Shown here: positions 1 through 12,426 of the stretch, piece after piece | How the letters are laid out: the number at the start of each line of letters is the position of its first letter | Position numbering within the stretch: position 1 is the first letter of the stretch | From: Ectocarpus siliculosus | Taxonomy: Eukaryota; Sar; Phaeophyceae; Ectocarpales; Ectocarpaceae | Direction: 5' to 3' | DNA length: 58,812 nucleotides | Assembly: GCA_000310025.1 (NCBI GenBank) | Contig: FN649743.1 | Location: forward strand, 1,807,019-1,865,830 | Translations under genes and position numbers: made by a program | Notes under the pieces: model-generated | Told to the model about the DNA's origin: nothing | The model's input: only the letters and a program-made list of their open reading frames with translations | The model's database searches: none

Positions 1-57
1 TTTTTGAAAAAAATTTTTTTTTGAAACAAAAATGGGGGGGGGGGGGGGGGGGGGGGG
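1..57. other. Low-quality contig end with G run
   Basis: The first 57 bases are T/A runs followed by more than 20 consecutive G. This resembles uncalled or collapsed read-end sequence rather than genomic DNA. The MYB gene on the minus strand is still open where it runs into this block, so its 3' end is probably lost here. Confidence 0.6.
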
Positions 58-280
58 AGGGGTGTAATTCAAAGGCGGGTGTGTCAGTTCATCGCAACAA
101 GCCTGTGCAAACTGTTTCAACGACATTATTGCCAGCCTCGAGGCCACGGAGAATAACGCGGGAAGGGGGAGTGAGGGATGATTTTTTTCCTTATATATCT
201 TTTCTATTGCCGGAGAAACTTGAGATTCACGCCGCGTACGCCGTAGGTTGTGGGGTGGACCACCGACCCTACCAGCTGAC

Positions 281-3200
281 CTGGCCAGCTTGATCGCGGC
301 CATGATGACGTCGTTGGGCGTCTCGGCCGCGTTGGTGGACACGATGGTGATGGCGGCGGAGATGAGGTTCTCGTCCACCGTGCCGTCTTTGTCGCAGGCT
401 CGGTCTACCGAGTGTGCGACCTCGATCAGCCTCCGTTGCTGCGGACGTACGTGCGGTCGCGCGAGCACGGCAACACAGAGGGGAAAAAAGAGTCAATGAG
501 GTTGTGCAAGCGCACAAAGATGTACGGGTCAGGGTTAGAGGTGGTGCCGGAGTTGGAGCGAGGGGATGCATGATGCTACGACGATGGCGCTCCGGTACAC
601 GGAGGACGAGAGCAAGTAAATGAGAGTTCTTTCCCGCTCCCCTAGAGACTGAGCACCGGTGTCGTTGAGTAAGGTCCGCCGTAGAATCGAAGCACCGGAA
701 TGGATTTTGCGTAAAGGGACAGCACCAGCAATAATCGCAGCAGCACCAGCGGTCAGCACCCTAGCGGGAGAAACAACCGACAAAACGTTTTGCAAGCAGT
801 AACAACAACGCGGACCCTCCTTACCTCGGCGTGGGATACGTTACGCTTGGTTTCCTTGGTCGACGAGGACGATAGCACCTCCAGGGCCGCCAATTTCGCC
901 GCTTTCATGTAGCGCTCCAGTTCTGCGAGATGCCCCACGAGACAAAGATGTTGTCAACGGGAGGGTACGGTGCGGTTGAACAGGCCAAGTATCAATTTTG
1001 AATCTCTTTTCAGCGGCAGCTATGCGAAGGGTCAGGCATAGTTCTACACGCCGGGCGAAATTACACTCCGGGGGTTTTCACTTCATGCATGCTGCAGCAC
1101 CAGCTTTTAAGAAAGAGCCGCCAGCGAAAAGGATGGGGATATCAAATCAGAGCGTATCGGAGGAAAGCGAATCCGCGAGCGCCAACCGTCAATGAAATCG
1201 GGCACCGACGTGTTGCGCAATGCTCGGCACGATGACTAAGAACACCAACCAAGCGTGTTAACCTCCCTCTCACCGTCTAGCCCCGTGGCCTTACGGGCGC
1301 GCACAGCCTTGTAGGGGCCCTTGTGCTTCTTCGCCGGCCCCGCAGGTTGGGGCTTGCTCTGCCTCTTGGCGATCAGTGCCGCCGCCGCCCTCGCTATCCC
1401 GGCGGCGGCAACCATGGCACCCCCGCCGCAGCCGCTGCCGCCACTGCCGCCGCCGCCGCTGCCGTTGCCGCCGCTACCGCTGCCGCCGCCCACGCCGCGG
1501 TTACTACACCTTCGAAGCTTTTTCAGAACGCCTCCTTCCCTGTTGTCGAAACCGTCGCCGTAGCCGTTGCCACGGTCGCCGGAGCGTGCGGGCCTGTCGT
1601 CGCCGCCTCCGTATTTCTTGTCGTGACCACCACCACCACCACCACCACCACCACCACCTCCACCACCACCGCTGCTGTGTTTCTTGAGCTTCTTGTGCTT
1701 GTCTTTTTTCTTCTTGCTCTTCTTCCTGTCGCCCCCGTCGGCGTTCTTCCTCCTCTTCTTGCTCCCCCTCCTGACAGAAGCAGCAGCAGCAGCAGCAGCA
1801 GCAGCTGCCGCACCTCTTGCGTTGCTGTTATCGTCGTCGTCGTCGTCGACGTCACCATCGTGGTGGTCCACGCCGTCGTTGTTCCCGCCGTCCTGCTCGC
1901 TGCTGCTGTTGCTGTTGTTGCTGCTGCGGTTGGTCTTGTCGGTTTCCCGCTCGGGAGACATGTTAAGAGCGGTGGGTTGCAGGAGGCCCTCGAGGAACCG
2001 GTGGTCCAGTTGGTCGATCTCGATGGCCGGGAGGCTGCTGCGCTGGGGAGGACCGGACACTTCGCGGCTCAACGTGCGAACATTCCTCCGCATCGAGGAG
2101 TACCTGGGCATTTTTTTCGGCGGGGGGAGGGGGGAGTGGTTCCCGTTTGTCGATGGTGGTGGGGGGCGGTCGGTATTCTTACTGTGCGGTTGCTTGTTGA
2201 TTGATGTTGAAAAAACGTGTTGTTATTTTCTCAGTCTTGATCGCAGGCATGGTTCCCGCCTCCGTTTCCTTTCGGGAGAAAAATCTAATGTTTGGTTGTG
2301 TGGAAGTTTGGTCCGACAGGTAGGATGCGATTGTTGCACTCCAGCCACTTCTGAGTTAATCGATGTGTAGATTGCCAGGTATTTCGGCGCACGAAAAAAC
2401 AGACAGCGCAGCCACAAAAAAAGTGCAAAATGGCACCCAGGGCACGGAGTACCAACCAATTTTTTTTCGTCGGGCAGCGCACAACATCATAGGGTGAACT
2501 TTCGTCTTCTCTGGCAAAAACAAATCTCCCCTTTTTTCGTTTCTTCTCACCAGAAGTTCTTGACCTGGTTGTCCGTCCTTCCCGGGAGGCGCTTGGCTAT
2601 CTCGGACCAGCGGTTACCGATCTCGGCCCTGGTCTTGGTGATCAAGGCTTCCTCTTCGGGGGTCCACGTTCCCTTCTTGATGCTGGGGTCTGCAACAACC
2701 ACGTTGCGAAAAAAAAAAGGAAAAAAGAACGGGCGCATTCCTGCATCAGATTGGTGCCGCTCTGTCGGGCTGCAAACATAGTATCTTGCTCTTGTTCTCC
2801 GTGCTTGGGGGGGGGGGATTTTTCGAGTCGAGCCCAAAATGTGTGCGAAGGTCGCGGGTGTTAGGTCGAGAGGCTGCGGTTGTGCTTTCTTCCGGATACT
2901 TGGCAACTGATGGAACATAGCATTTGACGGGGAGTTTTTTCGTCCCGAGGCCACCAGTTTTTTCGGCCAAACGCGCAAAGTGCAGGCGTAGGCATTTCCG
3001 TGGGCTCACCCGCTCCCAAAGTTCTAGTCGTTACCATTGCCGGCTTGGTTCATCCGATGTTGTGCATGAAACTTACCCACAGACGCGATGAGGGTGGAGT
3101 GCGATCCAGTCACTTATGTTTTGCTTTGGGCTTCGCTTTACATGATCAGCTTGGAGATCGAGGAAGCAGCATACGCCTGACACTCTCATCTAGTAGTTAC

Positions 3201-4934
3201 AGTTGGATGAGCCCCGAGTATCCGGGAAACAGGCTTTCGTAAGGCCGTCGTAACCGCGAGCCCGGTCGTGGCGCGCCATAAAAGCTTGGGTCATGAAAAA
3301 ATATTCCAGCCCCCCCATCACCAATATTCTTGACACCGCAAACAAATACGGAGGCCCGCCTGATAGTCATATTTCGTCAGTATATATCAACATGGTTAGA
3401 ACAAAAAACCAGCAGAAAAAAAAAAAAAACTTACCTAGGTGGTTGTGCCACCGCTCTCTGCACTGCTTTCCCGAGCGTCCGACGATGGAATAGTCAGCGG
3501 CGAGGTGCTCCTCGATGGTGGCCCAGCTGCGCGTCCCGTGCCTCTTGACGAGCACCCGGATGGCGTCGTCCTCCTCCCTCGACCACACGCGCCGGCTGTA
3601 ACGGCAACAGCACCACCGCCATCCACCACCCACACGCGTGTTTTAATGTTGTATTTATCAGGTGTGCAGCACGCTTTTTTGTGCAACCTGAATATTTATT
3701 CGCTTCCACGAATACATTGATGATGCTGTAACTCTACAGATAACGAAGCACTTCCTTCCGTTAAACGTTATCTGCCTAATACTCCGCGAGCAAATAAAAT
3801 CACAGCAGTAAATATTTTTTTTTTGTAATACTATTGACGTGCGGCTATGTTACAGTTTCGGTGATATTTTCATGAACCTTGGGTCCGCTGACGTGAAGAC
3901 GGTGTCACTATTGTAGTATCTGGTGAGAACGGGGCACGTTGAATAGGCTCAACCACCGCATCCACTTGATTTTCTTCCCCAGCAGGTACCAGCATGGTAT
4001 GTAGTAATCAAGTCATTTCCAACATCTCTTCTTCTTCGTTTTGTCTTGTCGGTACCTCACGGCGCACTTATTGTAGAGCAGTTACATTCTCAGTTGGCTT
4101 CTCTTTACGACTTCATGCTCAAGGTTGCACGAGAGAAAAACGACTCCTTTCGCAACCAGGACAAGATGTTGTGCCGTAAGGGTTGGCGAATGGCCGGCTT
4201 CCTACTGCTCAGTCTGGGACAACTTCCAAAGGAAACACAACTCGAGGAATACTCATCCCGTACACACACTAGCGCGTCGATAATCGCACCAATATATAAC
4301 CGTCCACAAAAGATACTATTATTGTATCACACCGCATCTCCCGAGTGAAAAACAACTGTAAAATAATGAGGCGAGAGAGTTGTTGGACAACAGAAAGGAT
4401 GCGCACGAACATGAAAGGACGGCAGCGCAGGAAGCCGAGTATCAATAAGTATGCGTCTCACTTCTCACTCCGGCGAGATTCGCTAACGATGCTGTTGTCC
4501 AAAGCCATGTTCGACAGGGGAGGTGGTAGGTCGTGGTTCCGAGCTGCCATATCAGCTCCAGCAGCAGCAGCAGCGGCGGCAGCCGCAGCAGCAGCAGCAG
4601 CAGCAGGGAGTAGCTGCGGGGGAACGCCTGCGGGCAGTGGGCCCAGGCCAGCCGCGACGGGCGGAACGGCAGTGCTGTCCACGACAAGGGCCGGCTCGTC
4701 CGAGGATGAACCCTCCCCACCGTCCTCCTCCTCCTCCTCCTCCTCCTCCTCATCGGCAGAAGGGGTGTTGGATGCAGCGGCGGCGGCAGCAGCAGCAGCC
4801 GCTTGCGCCGCCGCCGCTGCCCTCGCCTCGGGAGGCACGGCGGGGTCGGGTCCGTCCTCGAAATCCGGGGGCTGCTCTTTCACCACGGCCAGCGGCGGAG
4901 CCCGCACGAACGCAGACGCTCCGCTCTCGTCCAT
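281..4934 (-). CDS. R2R3-type MYB transcription factor, 3' partial
   Basis: Nuclear DNA-binding regulator by family. Exons in transcript order: 4934-4462, 3595-3435, 2689-2551, 2103-1274, 922-825, 438-about 281. All junctions agree in phase, and most have clear GT donors and AG acceptors. Start is ATG 4934 (MDESGAS). The N-terminus holds an acidic Glu run and two Ala runs. Exon 2 encodes repeat R2 ([32 protein letters not shown]) and exon 3 encodes R3 ([30 protein letters not shown]), with all three Trp in each repeat. R3 keeps its first Trp, unlike most land-plant R2R3 MYBs. No R1 was found. R2 has about six extra residues (ADYSIV region) before the recognition helix. Exon 4 (830 nt) is Lys, Gly and Asp rich. 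Exons 5-6 encode a predicted helical tail of no known family ([18 protein letters not shown]). No stop is seen before the contig end, so the tail and its last donor (GTCAGC at 280) are tentative. Confidence 0.92.
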
Positions 4935-7055
4935 CGTTGCTGCTGTCGCTGTGATCTGGTTTCTAGGAAACCTCCGTGAGTGTGTGCTCCCGAGGAAACA
5001 GCAGTTGCGCTCTTTACCCGCTCGTTTTATTTTTGAGCGGCGCGCGCGGAGTATGTGTGTGTTCTCTGACTCCGTTTCTCCCTCTCCAGTCTCTGTATCT
5101 CCCTCGGTTGCGTCAAGAACTTGAAGCGCCTCGGACACGCGAGAAAGATCGCCGGTTAGAGGTCGATAGGAGAGGACTTGAAGGCGTCGGATCTTCAGCT
5201 GTCTTAAGCCGTGCTGGGTTTGCAGGACCGCTCTTGATGGTGCAAATGGGATGTGTGTTGGCAAGTTTCACGTACACACCCCACATCGAAGTCCCGCCGC
5301 ATTTTGCAACCGTTTCGAAAAAAAAAAGGTGAATCTCCGGAGAGAACACATGAAACGCTCACGAAGAGACCAGTCGCCGATCTTCGATGAATCGTTGTCT
5401 CGTTGTGCGATGATAGTTACACACGACACACAACTGATGCTTGCTTGAGCGCGTAACGCAGACACTGGGGATTGGAAGGATTGCAGGAGTTTTGACACCC
5501 TGTATGATGCAAAGATTTGTGATGATGGGATAACGACGTCTACAGCAGTAGACCACACATTTCTTTCTCTGTCTACAGGATAAAGTACTGCTGCCGTGTG
5601 CTGTACGTACAACGTTACTCACTTCAATCAAGCTCATCATTGGTTGGGACAATAGATTGCATTTTTTGTCGTTCGTCCTTTTTGTACAGTCGGCTTGCTG
5701 TACATGGTGTACGGCCCGGCAGCAATTATCACAGGCTTCGGAACGGTGCAGCAGCAGGACAGCATCGAGAATGTGCACAGCATTGATAGCAGTGTTCTCA
5801 ACCGGCCACCACCTGATCTGACGTATCTCCGTGAAAGCCGTCATTGGGCGCCGCCTCGTCGTCAAACGTGGGCCTGGTCAGAACAGCGCACACAGGTTTC
5901 GGTGTAGCCTCTCCTTGGCCTATACTAACGGGGTATCAAAGTAGGTTGCACGAAAGTAAGTGTATTCCCGCAACATCCTCACGTGGGATGGCGCGTTGCT
6001 GTACTACAGTACAATGCCGCTCAAATACAAGAAAAACTACCATGTATACTGCATTGAGCAAAGGCTAATGTCTAACCGTGTCTCACCCATCGAAACAGGC
6101 TATTTTTGCAAAGCTACCATACAGAAGTATGGCGTGGTGCAGGCGGCGCCATATTTCTTATTGCTACAAAATGTAGGCGGGGTATTGCTGCTCCCTCTCT
6201 TCTTCTGAGTGGACACGCACGCGTCGATTATTTTGACGTAGCTGCGTTTTCTACGTGTTTTTTGCGTACGGCAGCGGGAGAGCGTCGCCAACGAGAACTT
6301 GGCGTAGAATATTCTAGAGGTGTGTTCTTTTGGTTCAGTGGAAACAACTGTGTCTTTCATCTGTACCCCCACACACACATTTGAAGACGTGTGTGTGTGC
6401 GGATCTGGCATGCCGATGTAAACCGGCGGTGAACACACCCCGGCCTGTAGAGGCGGTACCAGGTTGAATCATGCGACTGTTTGTGTCTTGATCAGTCACC
6501 TTTAAATTTTGTCGTCTTTTTTGCCTGGTGTCGCACGTCGAGTGGGCGCAATGGGCTCTGTCTACTATCTCACTTGTCTGGCATGTCGCCTGCGACGTCT
6601 GACAGTCTCGGCTATACTTCCTACAATATCCAGTTTCGGGTGGGGAATCCGGGTCTTTCGCAGTTGCTTTGATTTTTCATACCCTCATACCATACGTCTT
6701 GCTAGGTACATCTTGTAACGGTGGCAGAATAGATGCTGCAAGGTACTCGGCAGAGATCGGAACGCGGTTTCATGTTTAAGTTGGAGACAGAAACAACCAT
6801 GTTCGCCTCTCTGGGTCTTCACACAACACCCTATTCAGTCGCCCTGTTGATTTCTTTTTGTGATGCCGCTGGCCCTCCCGTTCCCGACAGCTAGTAGTCC
6901 TTATCAATAACAAACCGCCAGACACGCCACCGCTCAGTATTCTTCCTCAATCGACTTAAGAGACGCCGCCGCTGGTAGCCTATTTGGTCTATACATCGTA
7001 CTGGTCATCAACAAGGGCGCTTGCATACAAGAATGTCTGGAAAATTCTTCCACAA
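4935..7055. other. Intergenic, MYB upstream region
   Basis: About 2.1 kb between the MYB start codon and the 3' end of the calcyphosin-like gene. I see no exon with family resemblance and no clear repeat. The first few hundred bases should hold the MYB promoter and 5' UTR, but no recognisable motif stands out. Confidence 0.5.
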
Positions 7056-10000
7056 CTAGTCTTTGCAGACTAAAGCTTCTAGCATAGCGTCAAATTCCCC
7101 GGCGTTTTCCATGCCGCAAGAAGCGTCCACCACGAAGCTGTCAAAGCCTGCGCTCGTCATCTCATCGCCTTCAGTGTCCTGGTGTTTAGGTCATGGGGGA
7201 GAAAGTGTGGTTAGCTTGCCTATCGGAAACTCACGTCTCACACGAAAGCACAGCTGGTAATTGGTAAGGTAAAGCTAAACGAGGTCGAGCGGGAAGTATC
7301 AGCCTACCGTTGGACGATAAAAAGCAAAATCTCCGTGAACCCAAAGGATGAAGCGTTCTGTAGTCAATAACCAATCAAAGCGTCTGCTTTGTCGTGCGAC
7401 AGGACTTGGAACAATAGGGGTACAGCTTACCATGTGCTCTTGGTCGGTGGATAGACAGCAGCAGTAGGGGCGTCCTCGCTCGCCGAACATTGCATGTACG
7501 TAAGACTGTATGGTTTTCTCTTCGAAAGCGGGGCACCTTCAATATTGTTCAAAACGGAATGAAGTACTTGCCTGGAAGAGCGAAAAGTTATCCAAGAGAG
7601 CCCTTCGGATTTCTTGTTTCGGACATTTCACGGCGGTACCACTGCTGCCAGAGTCATCGCAACGGAGGGCAGCGGTTCTCGGTTTATTCGCACCCGTGTC
7701 ACTGGACCATCTTTGTAAAGCACGCGACCCCTAGATCTCTAAAGTAAACTAGAGCGTCGGATGTCGAATTTGACCAAGTAGGCACTTCGTCCACGTACCC
7801 GCCAGGGAACGGGACATTTCTTACACGTAGTACACCGCAGCATCGAATTACCACGTCTCTGAGCCGAGTCACAAAAGTTCAAGCATCTCAAGAGTTGCTG
7901 CGTGATATGTATACCATATTCGGCGAGGCACGGGCCACAGGAGCATCGACTCTTTGAATTGAGCTGGGCGCAATAGATTGCACCCACAGGGTAACGGAAC
8001 ATCTGTCAAAAACGCAGCGGACGCACCTGGTGCTCGCAGCTGCAGCGTCGTATCGTCTCTTCAGGCCCCGAGCTGAGATAAGGCCCGATCCGCCCTCGTC
8101 CAACTCCCGAAACGCGCCCTTCACGGCTTGGACCCGGTAGTCATCGTCGACCGGGCCACCGAAACGGAGCTCCTCAAGGACGTCCGTAATACTCGCACCA
8201 TCGTCGCCTCCCTTCGTGCAAAACTCGATCACCTGAACATCGACGACAGTGTCGGGAGATTGATTTTGCACACCGGCGAAGGCCGTCGGGCGGCGGTACC
8301 GGCTAAGTATACCGCATCTCATGCCACTGTCGAGCGAAAGAGCTGCTCATGGTGAAGAAAGATGACCACGATGTTGCAGAATTGGGTTGAGTTGTCGCAA
8401 TATAGTCGTCGTGGCCGTTCCCGCAGCAACTACAAGTACAGGCTGGTGATCAAGGACGAGCGGGTCTGCTGACTGGGCGTTAGGGGACGTGAAGATCCCC
8501 AAGACAGTAGTACGAGGAGATTCCAGACAGGGTACGTTCTCGAGAAACGCACGCCGTAGAGGTGTCAGAGAAAACTCATGGCGTGGTCGTGCCGGCACCA
8601 AGACCTCCGCACGAAAGCGATCGACCCCCTGCTTGTCGTAATCACATGCTGAAGCAGACAAAGATCAGGCATGAACCCTTCGTTTGTGAGCGCGCCACCT
8701 TCCTCAGAGTGGGTTTGTTCTATCCCCCTCCGATTGATTGTGGTTTTCCGATGTGCCGGGTGGAGATTAGCGCTAAATGTGTTTCCCAACAACAAAGCTG
8801 TACCCCAACCGAAACTTTCACACGACGCAGGCACAGTCTCAGCTTGACCACAAATTTCGGTTATCCTACTGAAAAGGCCACTGTGTCCATCACAACAAAT
8901 CGAATGATTGAACGCTCTTCGTGCACCTTTTTCGCGTCGAACGCGGTCAGCGGTGTCAACCCCGCACCGCTAAGCCCCTCCATCAGGTCATTCGGCTGTA
9001 GCAATCGGTGTTGCGCCACGTCACTGGTGCGAGGTTCCGTGTGGTTTGCTTGTAGCCGCCGTTGCAACGCCTGATGGAGTCGGACTATTCCCATCTGCCC
9101 ACCTTCGAGGGCCTGCGATGGTGGCATGCGGGCGATATGTGTGGAGACGGGGAGCAGACGGCGGGAGGGTGGGAGGTCAAGTTATGTGAGGGGAGCTGGC
9201 GGTCCCAATACGCAAGAGAGAAACATTTACGAGACAGGACCAAGCAGAGGCGGTTGGATAGAAGGGGTGGTAGTCAAGACGATTTAAAGTAAGGATGAAA
9301 GATGGAACCCGTCGAAACGGGACAACCTATCGGTTGGGCGTTGGCTCATCGAGATCGGTAAACTGGTCGATAGGTGTGGTCAAGTTTGGATTCTCTTACA
9401 TCCATCTGGAGAGCCTCCAAACCCCTCTTTTCACGGCCTCCCCTGCCAAACACCCCGATCGAAAGGTCTGCCACGACGTACATAAAGTTCTGCTGCGAGG
9501 ATCGTTGCGAGGATGCACCTCGAAGACAATAGCCCAAAAGCACCGTCCAGTTATTATCACGGGAAGCAAACCTCTAGGCTTAGGGCGAAACTATCCGTGC
9601 AGCGACATGGACAGGGTTTGACCAGGTTATCGGGAGAGAGCCTTCCGGCCTCAAACATCAACCAACATTGACACGAGTATACCGTGCATTGAATAAGACA
9701 GGATCTGAGCTACATCTATCACATCGATATCGACAAACCGACTTGCGCAGATAGATCATAAAGTAATGACGGGGTCGGTAGGATGTGGGAAAGTATGAGC
9801 AAACCTTTGCGCGAAGTCGTTCAACAGCCTTTGGGGTTCCCGGAAGCTTTCTCATCTCGGACATTCGGAAACGGGCCGGAACGCCCGTGTTGGCGCTGGT
9901 TACCGCGTCGGTCTTGAACCGAACGGGGCGAACGCAATCGTCTTCCACAGTCCTGCAAGTCTCGGTTCAATTTTCATCTTTGGGAAAAAATACCTACCCG

Positions 10001-10476
10001 TTGTACAGGTGGTTCGGGCGGCACGGTTGTGTTCTAACGACGTCCACTCTCGAGCGCGGCTCGATGTGTCAAGTGTCAGGTATCTTTCTTTTGCTGGAGA
10101 TCAAACCTGTTTGGTTTTCGAGCTTGGTTTGGGCGGTGGGTTTCTTCTAGACACCGTTCCACACAACAACCATACAGTACTTTTCTTGCACCGGCTACGT
10201 GAAGGGTGACAAAAAGCCAACAGCACTACTAATAGTGGGGTACTGTCTCGTACGGCTTGCTTGCAGGTATTTCCTTTTTGGTGCACCCTCCCAACCGCTG
10301 CTATTTTTTTCTTCCAGGGAGAAATACATCGAGCACAGTAGAGCAAGGGCTGCTCCGTGTAAGACGTATGCCGACAATAGAGCACACGATTGGTTCGCCG
10401 CGGTACCAGTTTCGTGCATGAGGTTTCTGGCTCACCAGTTCCGACGGTATTCCCTAAGCTTGTCAGGATCGGTCAT
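7056..10476 (-). CDS. Calcyphosin-like EF-hand protein (258 aa)
   Basis: EF-hand family protein; relatives are calcium sensors, several associated with cilia. Exons: 10476-10436, 9952-9805, 9112-8927, 8232-8027, 7644-7572, 7178-7056; 777 nt in total, every phase matching. ATG 10476 opens MTDPDKLREYRRN; stop TAG at 7058-7056. The pattern follows calcyphosin: an amphipathic start (LHQALQRRLQANH), EF1 (PNDLMEGLSGAGLTPLTAFD), EF2 (CTKGGDDGASITDVLEEL), EF3 (FRELDEGGSGLISARGLKRR, then YDA as in calcyphosin), EF4 (DTEGDEMTSAGFDSFV), and a tail GEFDAMLEALVCKD in place of the usual YFDLMMRNAW. Every loop lacks several acidic ligands, so calcium binding is doubtful. Intron 5 uses a GC donor (CAG/GCAAGT at 7571), the consensus for the rare GC-AG class. 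Calcyphosins are usually about 190-220 residues; the extra length is at the N-terminus. Confidence 0.85.
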
Positions 10477-11096
10477 GCCTCCTGTGAGCTTGAAACTAGA
10501 AGCGAACTCCCTGCTCTGTTCAGGGAAACGCCGATGGGAGGACGCGACGAGGCACGTTGTGTACGCCCGTTCAAGCCGCGATGCAATAACACATTTCGTT
10601 TGATGCCACGACGATGAGGCATGGAGAGACCCAGCCGCATCTTTTCCCTCGACACCATCGAAGCTAGAAGAAAGCTACCTCGCATACTCCATCGTTGGTG
10701 CAAGTCCCTCGAGTCACCTGCGACATGCCTTTCTTGCTACAAACAACGCCAGCGTTGTTCTTATATCGTTGCCTGCAGCAGTTGTAGCACCATTTCCAGG
10801 AGTACCATGTGAAGAAGGGGACATAGCAAGAGCGCGACAAACCCAGGCGAAACGCATAAACCAACAACAGGAGAACTACGGCAATTTTGTTTCGAGACAA
10901 GAAGGAGACGCTTACACACACACACTACACGGCGTCCTCTCTCCTCTCGCACCGTCCGTGCCGATTGTGCTCACTCTCATCGTTCCCGAGGATAAGGTTC
11001 TGAGCGCTGAGCATGGGACGCGTCCATGTTCTTCATGAGATCGCTCATTTCTCAGAAGTTCTAGGGCTCTGGGTCGGCAAGAACAACGTGTCTATT
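10477..11096. other. Intergenic, nothing recognised
   Basis: About 620 bases between two minus-strand genes. It should contain the promoter of the calcyphosin-like gene. No coding exon, repeat or clear regulatory motif was found. Confidence 0.4.
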
Positions 11097-12426
11097 CTAA
11101 TGTGGTGCCGTGCTCCGGCTCGAACACGTAGCCTTGTATTCTAGTTCCGGATTTCTTTCTCGGTGTGCATGCGAGGGTTCCATTCTATTAAAATGTGCAT
11201 CTGTCGAACTGTAGACTTGCACCTTTTGGCCGCACTTCTCCGGGGCAACAAACTCGGTGGTGGTAATCCCGGCCCAGTGTGAATCACCCTGCCGCTTGTC
11301 GTAGTTGATGACGCGAGTATAGTCGATGCTGGCATCTTCCGGAGGGGGTAGACCCGCACCGAACCTGCCAAACAGGGTCGTGATCATGCTGGTGTTGGTG
11401 TTCTGCTCTCTCGTATTTCGCAGCACCCAAGCGTTGCAAATTGCGGGGTGTGTGTGTGGGCATTGGTTGGACATAGCAATGAGGCCCTGATAATCTCTTG
11501 ATCATCATTAAATGGTGTGCTGAAGAACTCGGGGTTTTTAGCATCTGAGTTCCACAGAGCGGATGTCCCTCCGTTGTCTATTCGATTAGCTTAGACGGCT
11601 TTGTCCAGGACTTCAAGATAAAGACTTGGCATTTCGTCGCACTCTTGTCGTTGTTGCTGTGTGTGGTGTTTTCCTACAGCCATGTACTTGTCGAGAATAC
11701 TCGAAGCGCACGAAGTTGGGGCAGTTGTGATGGATGCTGGTCAGCGTGGGGGACGTAACGAGCCGAGTTTCCGAAAATCGTCGACATCAGTGCTTCCTCC
11801 GGGTCGCCGAAGCCTTCGTTCGGTTCGTTTCAGTGTGCTTTTCTTGATCCTGTGAACGTTTCTTGTTCCTCATAGTAAAATCCTCGTGTAGCTTTTGTCT
11901 CACCAAAAACGAAACCACGTGATATGCCAGCGTCTAGGTTGTCAACAATGTGCTACGAGGAATCAGCACACTGGCATGCCATGGGGGTGTGCCGCAACAG
12001 AGCAAAGTACCGGAGCGAGACACACGCCACAAGCGGCAATTGACCCAATTTGTGGCCTTTAGACGACATATAGAACCGTATGATGCGGCAGCGGTAGACT
12101 GTGGCGGTTTTGACGAGAATGTGGAAAATATTATAACTGTCTTTAAGTAATACCCTAACCCTTACCCTAATGGCTAGGCTACGGTAATGAAAAACAAAGG
12201 TAAGCCAAGTCGATGCAAAGAACAGCGGCGCACGCACCTTGTCGGTTTTTGCAAGACGCCTTCGAGCATCTGCTGATGGGCGTCGGTCCTGTACATTGCG
12301 TGCGGGAACCCTGAAGGAAGCATTTGCCCAGGCTCCTTGTTCAGCTCCACCCAGTTTCCACACTGCAAGTGGGGTCGCCGGGATGTGAGAATGATGCCGT
12401 TGGGTGTCAGCCCGTGCCTCACGTGT
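11097..12426 (-). CDS. Unrecognised gene fragment, three phase-compatible exons
   Basis: I do not recognise the family. Candidate exons: 12426-12238, 11736-11688, 11402-11097, joined in phase, ending at TAG 11099-11097. The first encodes SGFPHAMYRTDAHQQMLEG, with an upstream segment rich in Gly, Pro and aromatics (NGIILTSRRPHLQCGNWVEL). The second encodes HHNCPNFVRFEYSRQ. The third encodes FGRFGAGLPPPEDASIDYTR and SHWAGITTTEFVAPEKCGQK. This composition is typical of real coding sequence and of small structural proteins without a catalytic core. The first exon starts in mid-codon, so at least one 5' exon is missing; upstream lies the fold-back repeat region, which may have interrupted the gene. 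The acceptor of the third exon is weak. It could be a partial or decayed gene. Confidence 0.42.
12153..12170. repeat. Short interstitial telomere-like repeat
   Basis: Three consecutive CCCTAA/CCCTTA units (18 bases) lie inside an intron of the unrecognised gene. The run is too short to be a telomere; it may be a repair scar or chance. Confidence 0.3.

Noticed and set aside
1323-2204. Long plus-strand open frame opposite MYB exon 4
   Set aside because: It is the mirror of Gly-, Ala-, Asp- and Lys-codon runs on the minus strand. The minus strand continues an in-phase MYB gene with good splice sites.
12153-12170. Telomere end
   Set aside because: Only three imperfect units inside an intron with unique sequence on both sides.
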